DNA of 64,000 nt, taken from NCBI RefSeq assembly GCF_001465595.2, contig NZ_CP013481.2, forward strand, positions 3,410,001 to 3,474,000. The letters run 5' to 3'. A program made the position numbers and the translations under genes. A model generated the notes under the pieces. That model did no database searches, was not told where the DNA came from, and was given only the letters and a program-made list of their open reading frames with translations. Numbering within the stretch: position 1 is the stretch's first letter; every line of letters begins with the position of its first letter. Source of the DNA: Pandoraea apista (GTDB lineage Bacteria; Pseudomonadota; Gammaproteobacteria; Burkholderiales; Burkholderiaceae). Of this stretch, positions 17,906 to 27,152 are shown in pieces.

Positions 17906-18757
17906 ATGCTCAAAACCTTGCTCGCCCGCCTCCGGCTTTCGGCCCCGCGCCCCGCCATCGACGACGCCCTCTGGCATGAGGTCGTAAGCGCCCTGCCGTT
18001 TCTCGCGCGGCGAAGTGCAGCCGACCTGAACAAGCTCCGCGAACTCGCGACCGACTTTCTGGCCAGCAAGCACTTCTCTACCGCGCACGATCTGCCGCTC
18101 ACCGACGCCATGTGCGTATCGGTGGCCGCGCAAGCCTGCCTGCCGATCCTCCATCTGCCAAGCGCGCTGTATCGCGGATGGACCGGCATCGTGCTGTATC
18201 CGGGCGAATTCCTGATTCGCAAGACCGTGCAGGACGAAGCGGGCGTGGTGCACGACATCGAGCAGGAAGCGAGCGGCGAGGCATGGGAAGGCGGCCCGGT
18301 GGTGCTGTCGTGGCAAGACGTGCAGGCGAGCGACGTACTGGCGTACAACGTCGTGATCCACGAGTTCGTTCACAAGATCGATATGGAAGGCGGGGAAGCG
18401 GACGGCGTGCCGCCCATGCTGCGGCGTCTGCATGGCGATCTGACGCCGGAAGTCTGGTGCAACGTCTTCGACCCGGCCTACGAGGAGTTCTGCCACCACG
18501 TTGCCAACGTTCCCGATGACCGCTGGGACGCCTTTGCGTCGACCTCGCTGCTCGACCCATACGCCACCGAGCACGAGTCGGAATTTTTCGCCGTCTGCGC
18601 CGAAGCATTCTTTGTGGCTCCGGAGGCTTTCCGCGACGAATATCCGGCCCTGTACTCGTTGTTTTCGCGCTATTTCCTGCAAGATCCGGCCGCGCCGCCC
18701 GATAGCAATGACCCAGCCAACACCGGTACACCGCCCGCGACGGCCGCAACCCCATGA
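17906..18757 (+). CDS. mtfA: MtfA-type zinc-dependent peptidase (M90)
   Basis: 283-aa soluble protein of the Mlc titration factor A family. The gluzincin motif HEFVH is at residues 152-156 (VVIHEFVHKIDM) and a downstream Glu in EFFAVCAEAFF is the expected third zinc ligand. VAAQACLPIL and GWTGIVLYPGEFL are conserved family blocks. In E. coli MtfA binds and inactivates the glucose repressor Mlc and has aminopeptidase activity. No mlc/ptsG homologue is in the window, so the target here is unknown. The C-terminal 20 residues are a Pro/Thr/Ala-rich extension. Confidence 0.9.
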   Translation: MLKTLLARLRLSAPRPAIDDALWHEVVSALPFLARRSAADLNKLRELATDFLASKHFSTAHDLPLTDAMCVSVAAQACLPILHLPSALYRGWTGIVLYPGEFLIRKTVQDEAGVVHDIEQEASGEAWEGGPVVLSWQDVQASDVLAYNVVIHEFVHKIDMEGGEADGVPPMLRRLHGDLTPEVWCNVFDPAYEEFCHHVANVPDDRWDAFASTSLLDPYATEHESEFFAVCAEAFFVAPEAFRDEYPALYSLFSRYFLQDPAAPPDSNDPANTGTPPATAATP

Positions 18758-18762
18758 AAACT

Positions 18763-18792
18763 TTGCGAAAGTCATTGTTTTCATGGCATAAT
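18763..18792 (+). promoter_or_regulatory. Promoter of rpmE2
   Basis: TTGCGA (18763-18768), an 18-bp spacer and CATAAT (18787-18792), starting just after the mtfA stop. This gives a 5' leader of about 145 nt before the L31 gene, which could hold regulatory structure, although I do not recognise an L31 leader motif. Confidence 0.6.
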
Positions 18793-18943
18793 GCGCGTTT
18801 TACTCACCCGGAAAGTGGTTGACGCCTTCCCAGTCGCATGACAGTGACGGCGTTAGCGGGCCAACGGGGCGCCTCCCGGGGCATTTAACCCAGGCAACGT
18901 CCTCCCGCGCAGACTGGCTACCGACTTAACCCCAAGGTACATC

Positions 18944-19210
18944 ATGAAAGAAGGCATCCACCCGGATTACCGCGAAGTCCTGTTCCGTGACATGACGCCC
19001 GGCGTCGACTTCGAATTCATCACCCGCTCGACGATCCACACCAAGGAAACGGCCGAGAAGGATGGCAAGACCTACCCGCTCGTGAAGATCGAAACGTCGT
19101 CGGCTTCGCACAACTTCTACACCGGCGAACAGCGCATCATGGACACGGCTGGCCGCGTGGACAAGTTCCGTCAGAAGTTCGGCAACCGCGCCGGCGGCAA
19201 GGTCGCCTAA
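18944..19210 (+). CDS. rpmE2: 50S ribosomal protein L31 type B
   Basis: 88-aa ribosomal protein. [16 protein letters not shown] at the start and SHNFYTGEQ...[11 protein letters not shown] are conserved. The four zinc-binding Cys of the primary (C+) L31 are absent, and the length matches the C- type B form, which replaces L31A under zinc limitation in bacteria that have both. It has its own promoter, a ~145-nt leader and an intrinsic terminator, so it is monocistronic. Confidence 0.96.
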   Translation: MKEGIHPDYREVLFRDMTPGVDFEFITRSTIHTKETAEKDGKTYPLVKIETSSASHNFYTGEQRIMDTAGRVDKFRQKFGNRAGGKVA

Positions 19211-19313
19211 GTTTCATCGGCGACACGCCAAACAACGCGATGCGGGGCCCGGCAGACGCTGTCGGGTCAGCACATCAGGGGGCGAGCCCCCGGCGTTTGG
19301 GAAGCATCGGAAA

Positions 19314-19338
19314 GGGGCAGCTCAGGCTGCCCTTTTTT
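19314..19338 (+). terminator. Intrinsic terminator after rpmE2
   Basis: GGGCAGC/GCTGCCC stem (19315-19321 and 19326-19332) with TCAG loop and a six-T run. It lies about 105 bp beyond the stop. The rest of the 306-bp gap to the glycosyltransferase gene holds nothing else I recognise. Confidence 0.9.
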
Positions 19339-19516
19339 GTTAGGTCTGGCCTGCGCCACCGCATCGGTTACTGTCATACTGTCGGCTTTTCCGGTATCCC
19401 AAGTGTTCCCGTAGCGTTAGCCCAAGCGTCACCCCAGGTTTCACCCCCGAGCCAGTTCCGGCTCGCTCCCTGAGTTATCCCGATCCGGCCAATGCGCCGG
19501 TCTTGTCGTCCGGCCT

Positions 19517-21247
19517 ATGAAACGAGTTCGCATCACCGCCTCCGCCACCAGCGCGCTACCGCGTTCGCTGCTGATCGCCATTTGTGTCATCTATGTGCTG
19601 GCGGGGTTGTTCGGTCGCGATCCGTGGAAGAACGAAGACGCCGCAGGTTTCGGCATCATGTGGACGATGGCGCATGGGCAATTGTCCGACTGGCTGCTGC
19701 CGAATATCGCCGGGAAACCCATCTACGACAGTGGCCCGCTCGTGTCGTGGCTCGGTGCGCTCGCCATTCGCACTTTCTCATGGCTCGACGCGCCCGATGC
19801 CGCACGCATCGTCACCGGCCTGTGCTTCTACATCACCTGCACCTTCATCTGGTACGGCACCTACCTGCTTGGCCGCCGCCCGGAAGTGCAACCGTTCAAA
19901 TATGCTTTCGGCGGCGAGCCCGAGCCGCGCGACTATGGCCGCACACTCGCCGACGGCGCACTGCTGATTCTGCTCGCCTGCTTCGGGCTGACGGAACGCG
20001 GGCACGAAACAACGTCGGCCGTGGGACAGCTCACGCTCATTTCCATGGCCATCTACGGTCTCGTGCGCAGCCTCGACAAGCCGCGCCAGGGTGCCGTGTG
20101 GTTCGGTCTCGCGCTGGGCGGCATGGCGCTCGCGTCGTCGCCGCTGCTGACCCTTTCGCTCTGGATCGCAGGCGTTGCCACGGCTGTCGTGTGTCGCGCC
20201 CTGCCCCTGCGCATGTTGCTGCTGATCTCTACGCCGATCACGCTGCTCGTTGCCTGTACCTGGCCGCTTGCCGCCCTCAAATTTGCCGACGGCGCGCGAC
20301 AATGGCTCGGCGAATGGGCAGATATCGGGGTAGACGCCTTCAGCGGTCCGACGCTCCACTCGCTCAGCTACATCGCCAAGAACCTCGCCTTGTTCGCCTG
20401 GCCCGCGTGGCCGCTCGCCGCGTGGTCGCTGTACTCGTGGCGAGGCATGCGTCGCGCCCCGCACATTGCGATCGCCCTGGCGTTCACCATCGCGATTCTT
20501 GTGCTGATCGTGCTGCAAGCGCAGCAAGGCAACCAGTTGTTCATGCTTGCCCTGCCGCCTTTATCGATCATCGCCGCGTTCGGCCTGCCCACGCTCAAGC
20601 GCGGCACGGTCAATGCCATCGACTGGTTTGCCGTCCTGTCGTTTACCGTGCTGGCAGGCTTTGTCTGGATCGTCTGGCTGGCCGGCATCACCGGCTTCCC
20701 GGCATCTACGGCACGCAACCTCCGACGTCTGGTGCCCGGCTTCCAACCCGAATTCAGTTGGATCACGCTGTTCAGCGCCCTGCTTGTGACCGGCGCCTGG
20801 GTCGCGCTGGTGGCGTGGCGCGTGTCGCGCAGCCCGAAGGTGCTGTGGCGCAGCGTGGTGCTCTCATCGGGCGGCACCACGCTCATGTGGGTGCTGCTCA
20901 TGACACTCTGGCTGCCGGTCGTGAACTACGGAAGAACGTACCGCGATGTGGCGGCTCAGATCGCCGCGCATCTGCCTGCGGACTACACCTGCATTCGCAC
21001 CGCGCGCGTGGGCGACGCACAGCTTGCCTCGTTCGCGTACTTCGGCAAGATGCGCTTCGGTTCGGCCACCGACGATTGCGACGTGCTGCTGCGCCAGGAT
21101 TCCCAGGATTACAGCGAACCGCTGTCGCTTGCGCCGTACGAATGGCGTCAGCTCTGGGAAGGCCGACGTGCGGCAGACCGCGACGAGCGCTTCCGCCTTT
21201 ATGTATTGCAAGAGCGTCCGTGGCGCCGCGCCACACGTCCGCGTTAA
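19517..21247 (+). CDS. ArnT/PMT-like integral membrane glycosyltransferase
   Basis: 576 aa with roughly ten to twelve hydrophobic segments. The first periplasmic loop has RDPWKNEDAAGFGIMW, the acidic motif expected of GT-C fold enzymes (the catalytic Asp/Glu of GT39/GT83), and IYDSGPLVSWLGALAIR is the usual following block. A C-terminal soluble domain (about 480-576) follows the last helix. These enzymes use polyprenyl-phosphate sugars to modify lipid A, proteins or other envelope glycans; the acceptor here is unknown. No arn operon genes are adjacent. The MATE gene starts 13 bp downstream, so the two are probably co-transcribed. Confidence 0.82.
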   Translation: MKRVRITASATSALPRSLLIAICVIYVLAGLFGRDPWKNEDAAGFGIMWTMAHGQLSDWLLPNIAGKPIYDSGPLVSWLGALAIRTFSWLDAPDAARIVTGLCFYITCTFIWYGTYLLGRRPEVQPFKYAFGGEPEPRDYGRTLADGALLILLACFGLTERGHETTSAVGQLTLISMAIYGLVRSLDKPRQGAVWFGLALGGMALASSPLLTLSLWIAGVATAVVCRALPLRMLLLISTPITLLVACTWPLAALKFADGARQWLGEWADIGVDAFSGPTLHSLSYIAKNLALFAWPAWPLAAWSLYSWRGMRRAPHIAIALAFTIAILVLIVLQAQQGNQLFMLALPPLSIIAAFGLPTLKRGTVNAIDWFAVLSFTVLAGFVWIVWLAGITGFPASTARNLRRLVPGFQPEFSWITLFSALLVTGAWVALVAWRVSRSPKVLWRSVVLSSGGTTLMWVLLMTLWLPVVNYGRTYRDVAAQIAAHLPADYTCIRTARVGDAQLASFAYFGKMRFGSATDDCDVLLRQDSQDYSEPLSLAPYEWRQLWEGRRAADRDERFRLYVLQERPWRRATRPR

Positions 21248-21259
21248 TCTCCCCACGCC

Positions 21260-22624
21260 ATGTGGCATGACATCAAACGCATTGCCGGGCTCGCCTGGCC
21301 GGTTCTGATCGGCCAGTTGGCCGTCATCGCCTTCGGGGTGATGGATACGGCCATGGTCGGGCGCGCGTCGGCGTTCGATCTCGCGTCGCTCGCGCTCGGC
21401 GGGTCGATTTACATCACCGTGTATGTCGGCCTGATGGGCATCCTCGTAGCCCTCTCTCCGATTGCAGCACAGTTGTTTGGCGCGGGTAAGCGTGAAGCCA
21501 TTGGCGAGGAAGTCCGTCAGGCGTTCTGGCTCGCCTTGTTCCTTGCCGTGCCGGGTTTCCTGCTGCTGTCGCATCCGCAGTTCATTCTGCAACTCTCCGA
21601 AGCCACGCCGGAACTCGAAGCGCGCGCAAGCGACTACCTTCAGATTCTCGCGTTCGGCCTGCCCGCCGCCCTGCTCTTTCGCGTGTACTCGTCGCTCTCA
21701 ACGGCCGTGGCGCAGCCCCGCATCGTCATGATGATTCAGTTGACGGGTCTGGCACTGAAAGTACCGCTGAATCTTGCGCTGATTTACGGCGTGGAGCGCC
21801 TGGGGATTCCCGCCCTGGGCAGCACGGGCTGCGCTATCGCCACGACTGCCATCAACTGGGTGTCGTGCGCCCTGGGACTCGTGCTGATGGCACGTCACGC
21901 GAAGCTGCGCGAGTTCGGCATCTTCGCTCGATTCTGCTGGCCTCACTGGCAGGCCATTCGTGCGCTGCTCAAGCTCGGCGTGCCGATGGGGCTGAGTTAC
22001 CTGATCGAAGTGACGGCGTATTCGTTCATGGCGATTTTCATTGCGCGTCTGGGTGACGTCACACTCGCTGGCCATCAGATCGCTGCAAACCTCGGCGCGC
22101 TCATGTACATGCTGCCGATGTCGATCGCGATTGCCACGGCAACGCTCACCGCGCAGGCCATCGGCTCGCGGGACTTTGCGCTGGCACGTCTGGTCGGACG
22201 CCGGGGGGTGGAGTTCGCCGGCACACTCGGCCTGATACTCGCTGCCCTCATGGGGTTCTGCCGCCCGCTGATTCTGGCTGCCTATACGTCCGATCCCCAG
22301 GTGGCCGCGGTTGCCACACCATTGCTGGCCATCGTCGCGTTCTACCACCTGTTCGATGCCCTTCAGGTGAACGCCGTGTTCGTCCTGCGCGCATGGAAGG
22401 TGGCGGTCGTGCCGACCATCATTTATGCCGTGTCGCTGTGGGGCGTAGGCCTAGGCGGCGGGTATGTGCTGGGCTTCAACGTCGGCGGCCTGACGCCCGC
22501 GTGGCTGCATGGCGCAGCAGGCTTCTGGTTCGCCAACACCGCAAGCATCGCGATCGCCGCCGCCGGCTTGCTGCTTTATCTGCGCTGGGTGGTGCGGGCA
22601 AAGTGTAACGACGGTACCGTATAA
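21260..22624 (+). CDS. MATE family efflux transporter
   Basis: 454-aa inner-membrane transporter with the two six-helix halves of the MATE family. IAGLAWPVLIGQLAVIAFGVMDTAMVGR at the start is the family opening, and GVPMGLSYLIEVTAYSFMAIFIARLGDVTLAGHQIAAN begins the second half. NorM-type proteins export cationic drugs or metabolites in exchange for Na+ or H+. It follows the glycosyltransferase gene by 13 bp. The specific substrate is not predictable. Confidence 0.92.
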   Translation: MWHDIKRIAGLAWPVLIGQLAVIAFGVMDTAMVGRASAFDLASLALGGSIYITVYVGLMGILVALSPIAAQLFGAGKREAIGEEVRQAFWLALFLAVPGFLLLSHPQFILQLSEATPELEARASDYLQILAFGLPAALLFRVYSSLSTAVAQPRIVMMIQLTGLALKVPLNLALIYGVERLGIPALGSTGCAIATTAINWVSCALGLVLMARHAKLREFGIFARFCWPHWQAIRALLKLGVPMGLSYLIEVTAYSFMAIFIARLGDVTLAGHQIAANLGALMYMLPMSIAIATATLTAQAIGSRDFALARLVGRRGVEFAGTLGLILAALMGFCRPLILAAYTSDPQVAAVATPLLAIVAFYHLFDALQVNAVFVLRAWKVAVVPTIIYAVSLWGVGLGGGYVLGFNVGGLTPAWLHGAAGFWFANTASIAIAAAGLLLYLRWVVRAKCNDGTV

Positions 22625-22650
22625 GCTGCGGCATCGCTGCACTGTCCGCG

Positions 22651-23241
22651 CTATGGCGAGGGTTTCGCTTCGCCGTTGAGCGACTTGTCAACGCCTGCGA
22701 AGAAGCCCTCGTAGACGTCACGCTCGAGAACCGTCTCCGTACGCGCGTCGCCATTACTGTCCCAGACGGTGCGATCGAACCGCACTCGCACGAGCAGCCC
22801 CGTGCCCTCCCCCGAAGCGCGCACCGCGACGATGGCCGCCAGACGCTCGTGATCCGGCTTGCCCGGTAACGCCCCGACACGCGACTTCAACGCACCCCGC
22901 AGTATCTCGCGCCACTTCGGCACCAATACCGTGTGCCGCTCGGCTTCGACCATCTCGGTGTCGCGATCGACCGTCACCGGCGCAAACCCCTGCTTGGCAA
23001 GGGTTGCGGCAATGGCGTCGAGCATTTGCATGGATGTCGACCCCGGGAAGCGACGGTCGCGCAGCGATCTCAGTGTCTCGCGTTGCGCGTCGGTAAGATC
23101 GACACTCACTTGCCGCGAGCTATAGCGAAACAGTTGTCCGGCACTGCCGGTTTCCCGCTCATTTGAGGGCGTGGCGGCACACGCGCCGAGTGCCATCGAG
23201 ACACTCACCGTCGCCATGCAAACGGAACGTCGAACGCGCAT
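22651..23241 (-). CDS. Putative lipoprotein of unknown function
   Basis: 196 aa from the ATG at 23241. The N-terminus is a lipoprotein signal: MRVRR, hydrophobic VSMALGAC with Cys21 in a LGAC lipobox. The mature domain has strand/helix alternation (SRQVSVDLTDAQRETLRSLRDRRF, MLDAIAATLAKQGFAPVTVDRDTEMVEAERHT, LLVRVRFDRTVWDSNGDARTETVLERDVYEGFF), a layout often seen in small outer-membrane-associated lipoproteins. I do not recognise a named family. An upstream in-frame TTG (23373) would put 44 residues before the lipobox and is rejected. It converges with the MATE gene. Confidence 0.72.
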   Translation of the reverse strand: MRVRRSVCMATVSVSMALGACAATPSNERETGSAGQLFRYSSRQVSVDLTDAQRETLRSLRDRRFPGSTSMQMLDAIAATLAKQGFAPVTVDRDTEMVEAERHTVLVPKWREILRGALKSRVGALPGKPDHERLAAIVAVRASGEGTGLLVRVRFDRTVWDSNGDARTETVLERDVYEGFFAGVDKSLNGEAKPSP

Positions 23242-23401
23242 CGAAGCGATAGGGGAAGCGGTGCAAAGGCGAATGAGCTGAAGGGATATAGGCACGAGCG
23301 CGATCAGAAGGACAAAGTGCGCACCTATAATAGGAACCCGCGCCGCCCGCGACAAACGAGTTATTTTTGCCAACGTATTAGCCGTTCTTCAAGGTTTTGC
23401 C

Positions 23402-24316
23402 ATGCGCCGATTGCCGCCGCTCAATGCCCTGCGCAGCTTCGAAGCCGCCGGTCGCCTGAACAGTCTGACGCTGGCTGCGGAAGCCCTGAACGTGACGCAA
23501 AGCGCCGTCGCACAACAAATCCGTGTGCTCGAAGACTTCCTGGGACAAAAACTCTTCGAACGCGACGGCCGGACGATTCGCCTCACAGTTCGCGGACGCC
23601 ATTACTGGACCGACGTTTGCGCATGTCTGGGTCGACTCACCGAGGCGACCGAGCAGATGTTGAACATGACCGCCACCACACCGTTGCGCGTAAATGCATC
23701 GACGTCATTTCTGCACGCCTGGTTACTCCCGCAACTTCCCCGCTTTCGGGCGCAGTATCCCGACATCCCCATCGAGGTTGTCGCGACACCCGACACCAAC
23801 GTCATTCACCTGGACGATACGAGCGATGTCGTGATCCGGCGCTATACGCCGGAGTTACGACGGCGCGGCTTCGTGAGCCGTCCGTTGATGCGTAACGAAG
23901 CCGTGGCGGTGTGCGCCCCCACGCACCCCATGCTAGCCACGCTGCGCGAACCGGCCGACTTGCTCGGCGCCCCCTTGCTGCATTACGCGGGGATGCCGCA
24001 GGCGTGGCAGTACTGGTTTCACCGTGCCGGAGTCGCCGTCAGCGAAACGCTGCGCGGCGCGTTTTTCGAAGAGTTCCTGCTATCGCTGCGCGCGGCGGTC
24101 AGCGGCCTGGGTATTTGTCTCGCTCCGCGCGGCGTCGTGCGTGACGACCTCGACAATGGACAGCTCGTCGCACTGTTCGACGACACCGTCACTCTCGAGG
24201 GGCCTCCCTACCACACCCTTTGCCGGGAGACGGATAGCGAGCCTCACCTCGCAACGTTCATTGACTGGCTTCAATGCAGCGTCGATCCGCAAGACCGTCC
24301 AGCGCTGGCGGCGTAA
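23402..24316 (+). CDS. LysR family transcriptional regulator, GcvA-like
   Basis: 304 aa. The N-terminal winged helix (MRRLPPLNALRSFEAAGRLNSLTLAAEALNVTQSAVAQQIRVLEDFLGQKLFERDGRTIRLT) has the short PPLNALRSFEAAGR form typical of the GcvA/AmpR-like subgroup. The effector domain covers about 95-295 (ASTSFLHAWLLPQLPRFRAQYPDIPIEV). It lies divergent to the lipoprotein gene (160 bp between starts) and 407 bp upstream of gudD in the same direction. Regulation of either neighbour is possible but unproven. Confidence 0.92.
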   Translation: MRRLPPLNALRSFEAAGRLNSLTLAAEALNVTQSAVAQQIRVLEDFLGQKLFERDGRTIRLTVRGRHYWTDVCACLGRLTEATEQMLNMTATTPLRVNASTSFLHAWLLPQLPRFRAQYPDIPIEVVATPDTNVIHLDDTSDVVIRRYTPELRRRGFVSRPLMRNEAVAVCAPTHPMLATLREPADLLGAPLLHYAGMPQAWQYWFHRAGVAVSETLRGAFFEEFLLSLRAAVSGLGICLAPRGVVRDDLDNGQLVALFDDTVTLEGPPYHTLCRETDSEPHLATFIDWLQCSVDPQDRPALAA

Positions 24317-24723
24317 CTCGCCTGCGCCGCCAGCGGACGCAAGCAAACGCGACATCCGGCATAGGCCCGAAAGCCCCCCCCATTCAAGGGTCGCCCGCGT
24401 ACGCTCGTGCGAGCGCTCCCATGCTCAGACACGGCCCCCTCGCCACTTGCGTGACACACGGCATCGCTCAATGCCGACGAGAGCGGCCGTTTGGTCGCCT
24501 TCGCCCGAACCTTCGTTGTACGACAACGCAGCATCAATAGCGCCCTATCACACCCTCTGTCGGTAGATATCACTCAAAGCTTGAGATTCTAGGGCTTCTC
24601 ATAAAAACGGGTAAACCCGCAAAGGCATTCCGAGGAACTTTCCATAGAATGTTGTCTGACGACATACAACGAATCGTGTGTTGCGACACTCCTCATTTTT
24701 GGTCTGATCAACGTCCACCTGCC
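24317..24723. other. 407-bp intergenic region before gudD
   Basis: No gene is supported. The left two thirds look non-coding without clear structure. At 24652-24669 there is an imperfect 18-bp dyad, TTGTCTGAC followed by GACATACAA, of the size of GntR/FadR-type operators that often control glucarate genes. It sits about 55 bp before the gudD start, in an A+T-richer stretch that should hold the promoter. Confidence 0.4.
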
Positions 24724-26052
24724 ATGAGCCGAACCCCCATCGTCACCGAACTGCGCGTTATCCCCGTCGCTGGCCGCGACAGCATGCTGCTGAACCTGAG
24801 CGGTGCGCACGGCCCCTTCTTCACGCGCAACCTGATCATCCTTCAGGACAGCGCCGGCCATACGGGCGTTGGCGAGGTGCCCGGCGGTGAAGCTATCCGC
24901 CAGACACTCGAAGACGCGCGCCCGTATGTGGTGGGCCAGTCGGTCGCGAACATTCAGGCGGTGCTCGGCCAGACACGGCGCGCCTTCGCCGATCGCGACT
25001 CTGGTGGGCGTGGATTGCAGACATTCGACCTGCGCACGACGATTCATGCGGTGACTGCACTCGAAGCGGCATTGCTCGACTTGCTGGGCCAACATCTCGA
25101 GGTGCCGGTCGCAGCATTACTAGGCGAGGGCCAGCAGCGTCGCGAAGTCGCCATGCTCGGCTACTTGTTTTTCATCGGCGATCGTCACGCCACCGACCTA
25201 CCCTATGCGGACAACCATGCGGCGCGCGACGATTGGGAGCGCGTACGCACCGAAGTTGCCATGACGCCCGAAGCCATCGTACGTCTGGCAGAGGCCGCAC
25301 ACGCTCGCTACGGTTTCCAGGACTTCAAACTCAAAGGGGGAGTGCTGAATGGCAATGCCGAGATCGAGGCGGTCACGGCACTCGCCAAGCGCTTTCCTCA
25401 GGCGCGCGTCACGCTCGATCCGAACGGCGCATGGTCGCTTGCCGAGGCAATACGGTTATGCCGCGACAAGCATGGCGTGCTCGCTTACGCGGAAGATCCG
25501 TGTGGTGCCGAGAATGGGTATTCGGGCCGTGAAGTCATGGCGGAGTTCCGTCGCGCCACAGGATTGCCGACAGCCACCAACATGATTGCGACCGACTGGC
25601 GCCAGATGGGTCACGCGATTCAATTGCAATCCGTCGACATTCCTTTGGCCGATCCGCACTTCTGGACGATGCAAGGGTCGGTGCGCGTGGCGCAGATGTG
25701 TCACGAGTGGGGTCTCACATGGGGATCGCACTCGAACAATCACTTTGATGTCTCGCTGGCGATGTTCACGCATGTGGCCGCAGCGGCACCCGGCAAGATC
25801 ACGGCAATCGACACGCACTGGATCTGGCAGGACGGTCAGTACCTTACGAAGAATCCTCTGCAAATCGTCGGCGGCAACGTTCAGGTGCCGACCTCACCGG
25901 GCCTCGGTATCACGCTGGACATGAACGCCGTGGAAGCCGCCCATGCCCTGTATCTGGAGCATGGACTTGGCGCACGCGACGACAGCGTCGCCATGCAATA
26001 CCTCGTTCGAGACTGGAAATTCGATCCGAAGCGACCCTGCCTCGTGCGCTGA
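24724..26052 (+). CDS. gudD: Glucarate dehydratase (enolase superfamily)
   Basis: 442-aa TIM-barrel enzyme that dehydrates D-glucarate to 5-keto-4-deoxyglucarate. The mandelate-racemase-type base pair Lys202/Lys204 is visible in FKLKGG, metal ligand Asp232 in LDPNGAW, further ligands around EDPC (~257) and Asn286 in [10 protein letters not shown], and the catalytic His in [11 protein letters not shown] (~336). Length and all motifs match GudD (E. coli 446 aa). The upstream in-frame start at 24649 lacks support; [19 protein letters not shown] is the family N-terminus. No transporter or garL/garK gene is adjacent. Confidence 0.94.
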   Translation: MSRTPIVTELRVIPVAGRDSMLLNLSGAHGPFFTRNLIILQDSAGHTGVGEVPGGEAIRQTLEDARPYVVGQSVANIQAVLGQTRRAFADRDSGGRGLQTFDLRTTIHAVTALEAALLDLLGQHLEVPVAALLGEGQQRREVAMLGYLFFIGDRHATDLPYADNHAARDDWERVRTEVAMTPEAIVRLAEAAHARYGFQDFKLKGGVLNGNAEIEAVTALAKRFPQARVTLDPNGAWSLAEAIRLCRDKHGVLAYAEDPCGAENGYSGREVMAEFRRATGLPTATNMIATDWRQMGHAIQLQSVDIPLADPHFWTMQGSVRVAQMCHEWGLTWGSHSNNHFDVSLAMFTHVAAAAPGKITAIDTHWIWQDGQYLTKNPLQIVGGNVQVPTSPGLGITLDMNAVEAAHALYLEHGLGARDDSVAMQYLVRDWKFDPKRPCLVR

Positions 26053-26263
26053 AAGAAGCGATTCGGAGCGTCGCGGCACGAAAATCCGCCTCGCTCTGTC
26101 GCCGTCAGATTGAAATGCGCCTAATTTTCAGATTTTTTCAATATCACGCGAAAAATCCGCACACGGGGTTGAGACAAGATCATTTGGGGAAATTGTGACG
26201 CCGAAGCCCCCTGAAAGCCTCGTTGCAAGGCATCGAAATAAGAGCGAAATCAGCGTCCGGAAA

Positions 26264-26297
26264 TAAAAAAAGCCCAGGCATCAGCCTGGGCTTTCTT
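26264..26297. terminator. Terminator between gudD and the tRNA operon
   Basis: AGCCCAGGC/GCCTGGGCT stem (26271-26279 and 26284-26292) with an ATCA loop. The minus strand gives the stronger tail (seven T), so its main job is ending the tRNA transcript; it may also end gudD, although 218 bp beyond its stop. Confidence 0.85.
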
Positions 26298-26301
26298 CGT
26301 T

Positions 26302-26378
26302 TGGCGGAGCGGACGGGGCTCGAACCCGCGACCCCCGGCGTGACAGGCCGGTATTCTAACCAACTGAACTACCGCTCC
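26302..26378 (-). tRNA. tRNA-Asp (GTC), copy 2
   Basis: 77 nt including an encoded CCA. On the minus strand it begins GGAGCGGTAGTTCAG, has anticodon loop CTGTCAC (GTC) on a CCGGC/GCCGG-type stem, TTCGAGC T-arm, and ends GCTCCG-CCA. It appears identical to the other tRNA-Asp 99 bp away. Confidence 0.97.
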
Positions 26379-26477
26379 AAACTTGCTACAGCATTGTGAA
26401 GTGACTCACTTTGCTTTCCTGCTAGTTGTCCGGCATTGCCGCGTTTTCACGCGCAGATTACCGAACTTCGTAGGTTT

Positions 26478-26554
26478 TGGCGGAGCGGACGGGGCTCGAA
26501 CCCGCGACCCCCGGCGTGACAGGCCGGTATTCTAACCAACTGAACTACCGCTCC
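26478..26554 (-). tRNA. tRNA-Asp (GTC), copy 1
   Basis: Same 77-nt sequence as the neighbouring tRNA-Asp, including the encoded CCA. It is transcribed upstream of it in the same operon. Confidence 0.97.
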
Positions 26555-26651
26555 AAAACCGACAAAAAAACCCGCCATACTTTCAGCGGGCTTTACGCCA
26601 CAAACTGCTGGCATTTTCAAACTGATACCGACTCGCTACCGGCACCAATTC

Positions 26652-26727
26652 TGGCGTCCCCTAGGGGATTCGAACCCCTGTACTCACCGTGAAAGGGTGA
26701 TGTCCTAGGCCTCTAGACGAAGGGGAC
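26652..26727 (-). tRNA. tRNA-Glu (TTC)
   Basis: 76 nt with encoded CCA. On the minus strand it begins GTCCCCTTCGTCTAGAGG, has anticodon TTC in the loop CTTTCAC flanked by a CACC/GGTG stem, a GGTTCGAATCC T-arm, and ends AGGGGACG-CCA. Confidence 0.97.
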
Positions 26728-26891
26728 AAAATCGTCAAAACTTTGTCTGTTTCGCTTTACTGCATTTCGCGAAGAACGCTATTCTAAACAACATTTCTTC
26801 GCTTGTGAAGCTTTATTTTCAAGTTTTTTGCATCGTTTTTGCAAGAATCTTGCTCTTCCGACGCAGCCTGAAAATCAAGCTTCTGAATCCG

Positions 26892-26967
<76 letters not shown>

Positions 26968-26983
26968 CGAACAGAGAAATGAG

Positions 26984-27012
26984 ATTCTAATGACAAACCC
27001 ATTTCCTGTAAA
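26984..27012 (-). promoter_or_regulatory. Promoter of the tRNA-Ala-Glu-Asp-Asp operon
   Basis: Minus-strand TTTACA (27007-27012), a 17-bp spacer and TAGAAT (26984-26989), placed 16 bp before the tRNA-Ala gene. Spacing and position are ideal for a stable-RNA promoter. Confidence 0.75.
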
Positions 27013-27063
27013 TACCCATCTCGCATTTTTTCCGCATTATTTTGCCGATCCGTGCGATGGATG

Positions 27064-27093
27064 AAAAAACGGCGACCCAAAAGAGTCGCCGTT
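27064..27093 (-). terminator. Intrinsic terminator of pnp
   Basis: ACGGCGAC/GTCGCCGT stem (27069-27076 and 27085-27092) with an 8-nt loop. On the minus strand it is followed by a run of six T, about 60 bp beyond the pnp stop. Confidence 0.87.
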
Positions 27094-27152
27094 CTTCCCT
27101 GGCTTAGCGGCACACACAAACCGCGCCACCGGGCATCATGCCAACACCGGAA

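Noticed and set aside
19492..21270. 592-codon plus-strand frame overlapping the glycosyltransferase gene
   Set aside because: It reads Arg-rich, motif-free protein one frame off the true 576-aa membrane enzyme.
26053..26263. A+T-rich stretch after gudD considered as a small RNA gene or attachment site
   Set aside because: No promoter-terminator pair of its own, no partial tRNA copy and no integrase nearby; the hairpin at its end belongs to the tRNA operon.
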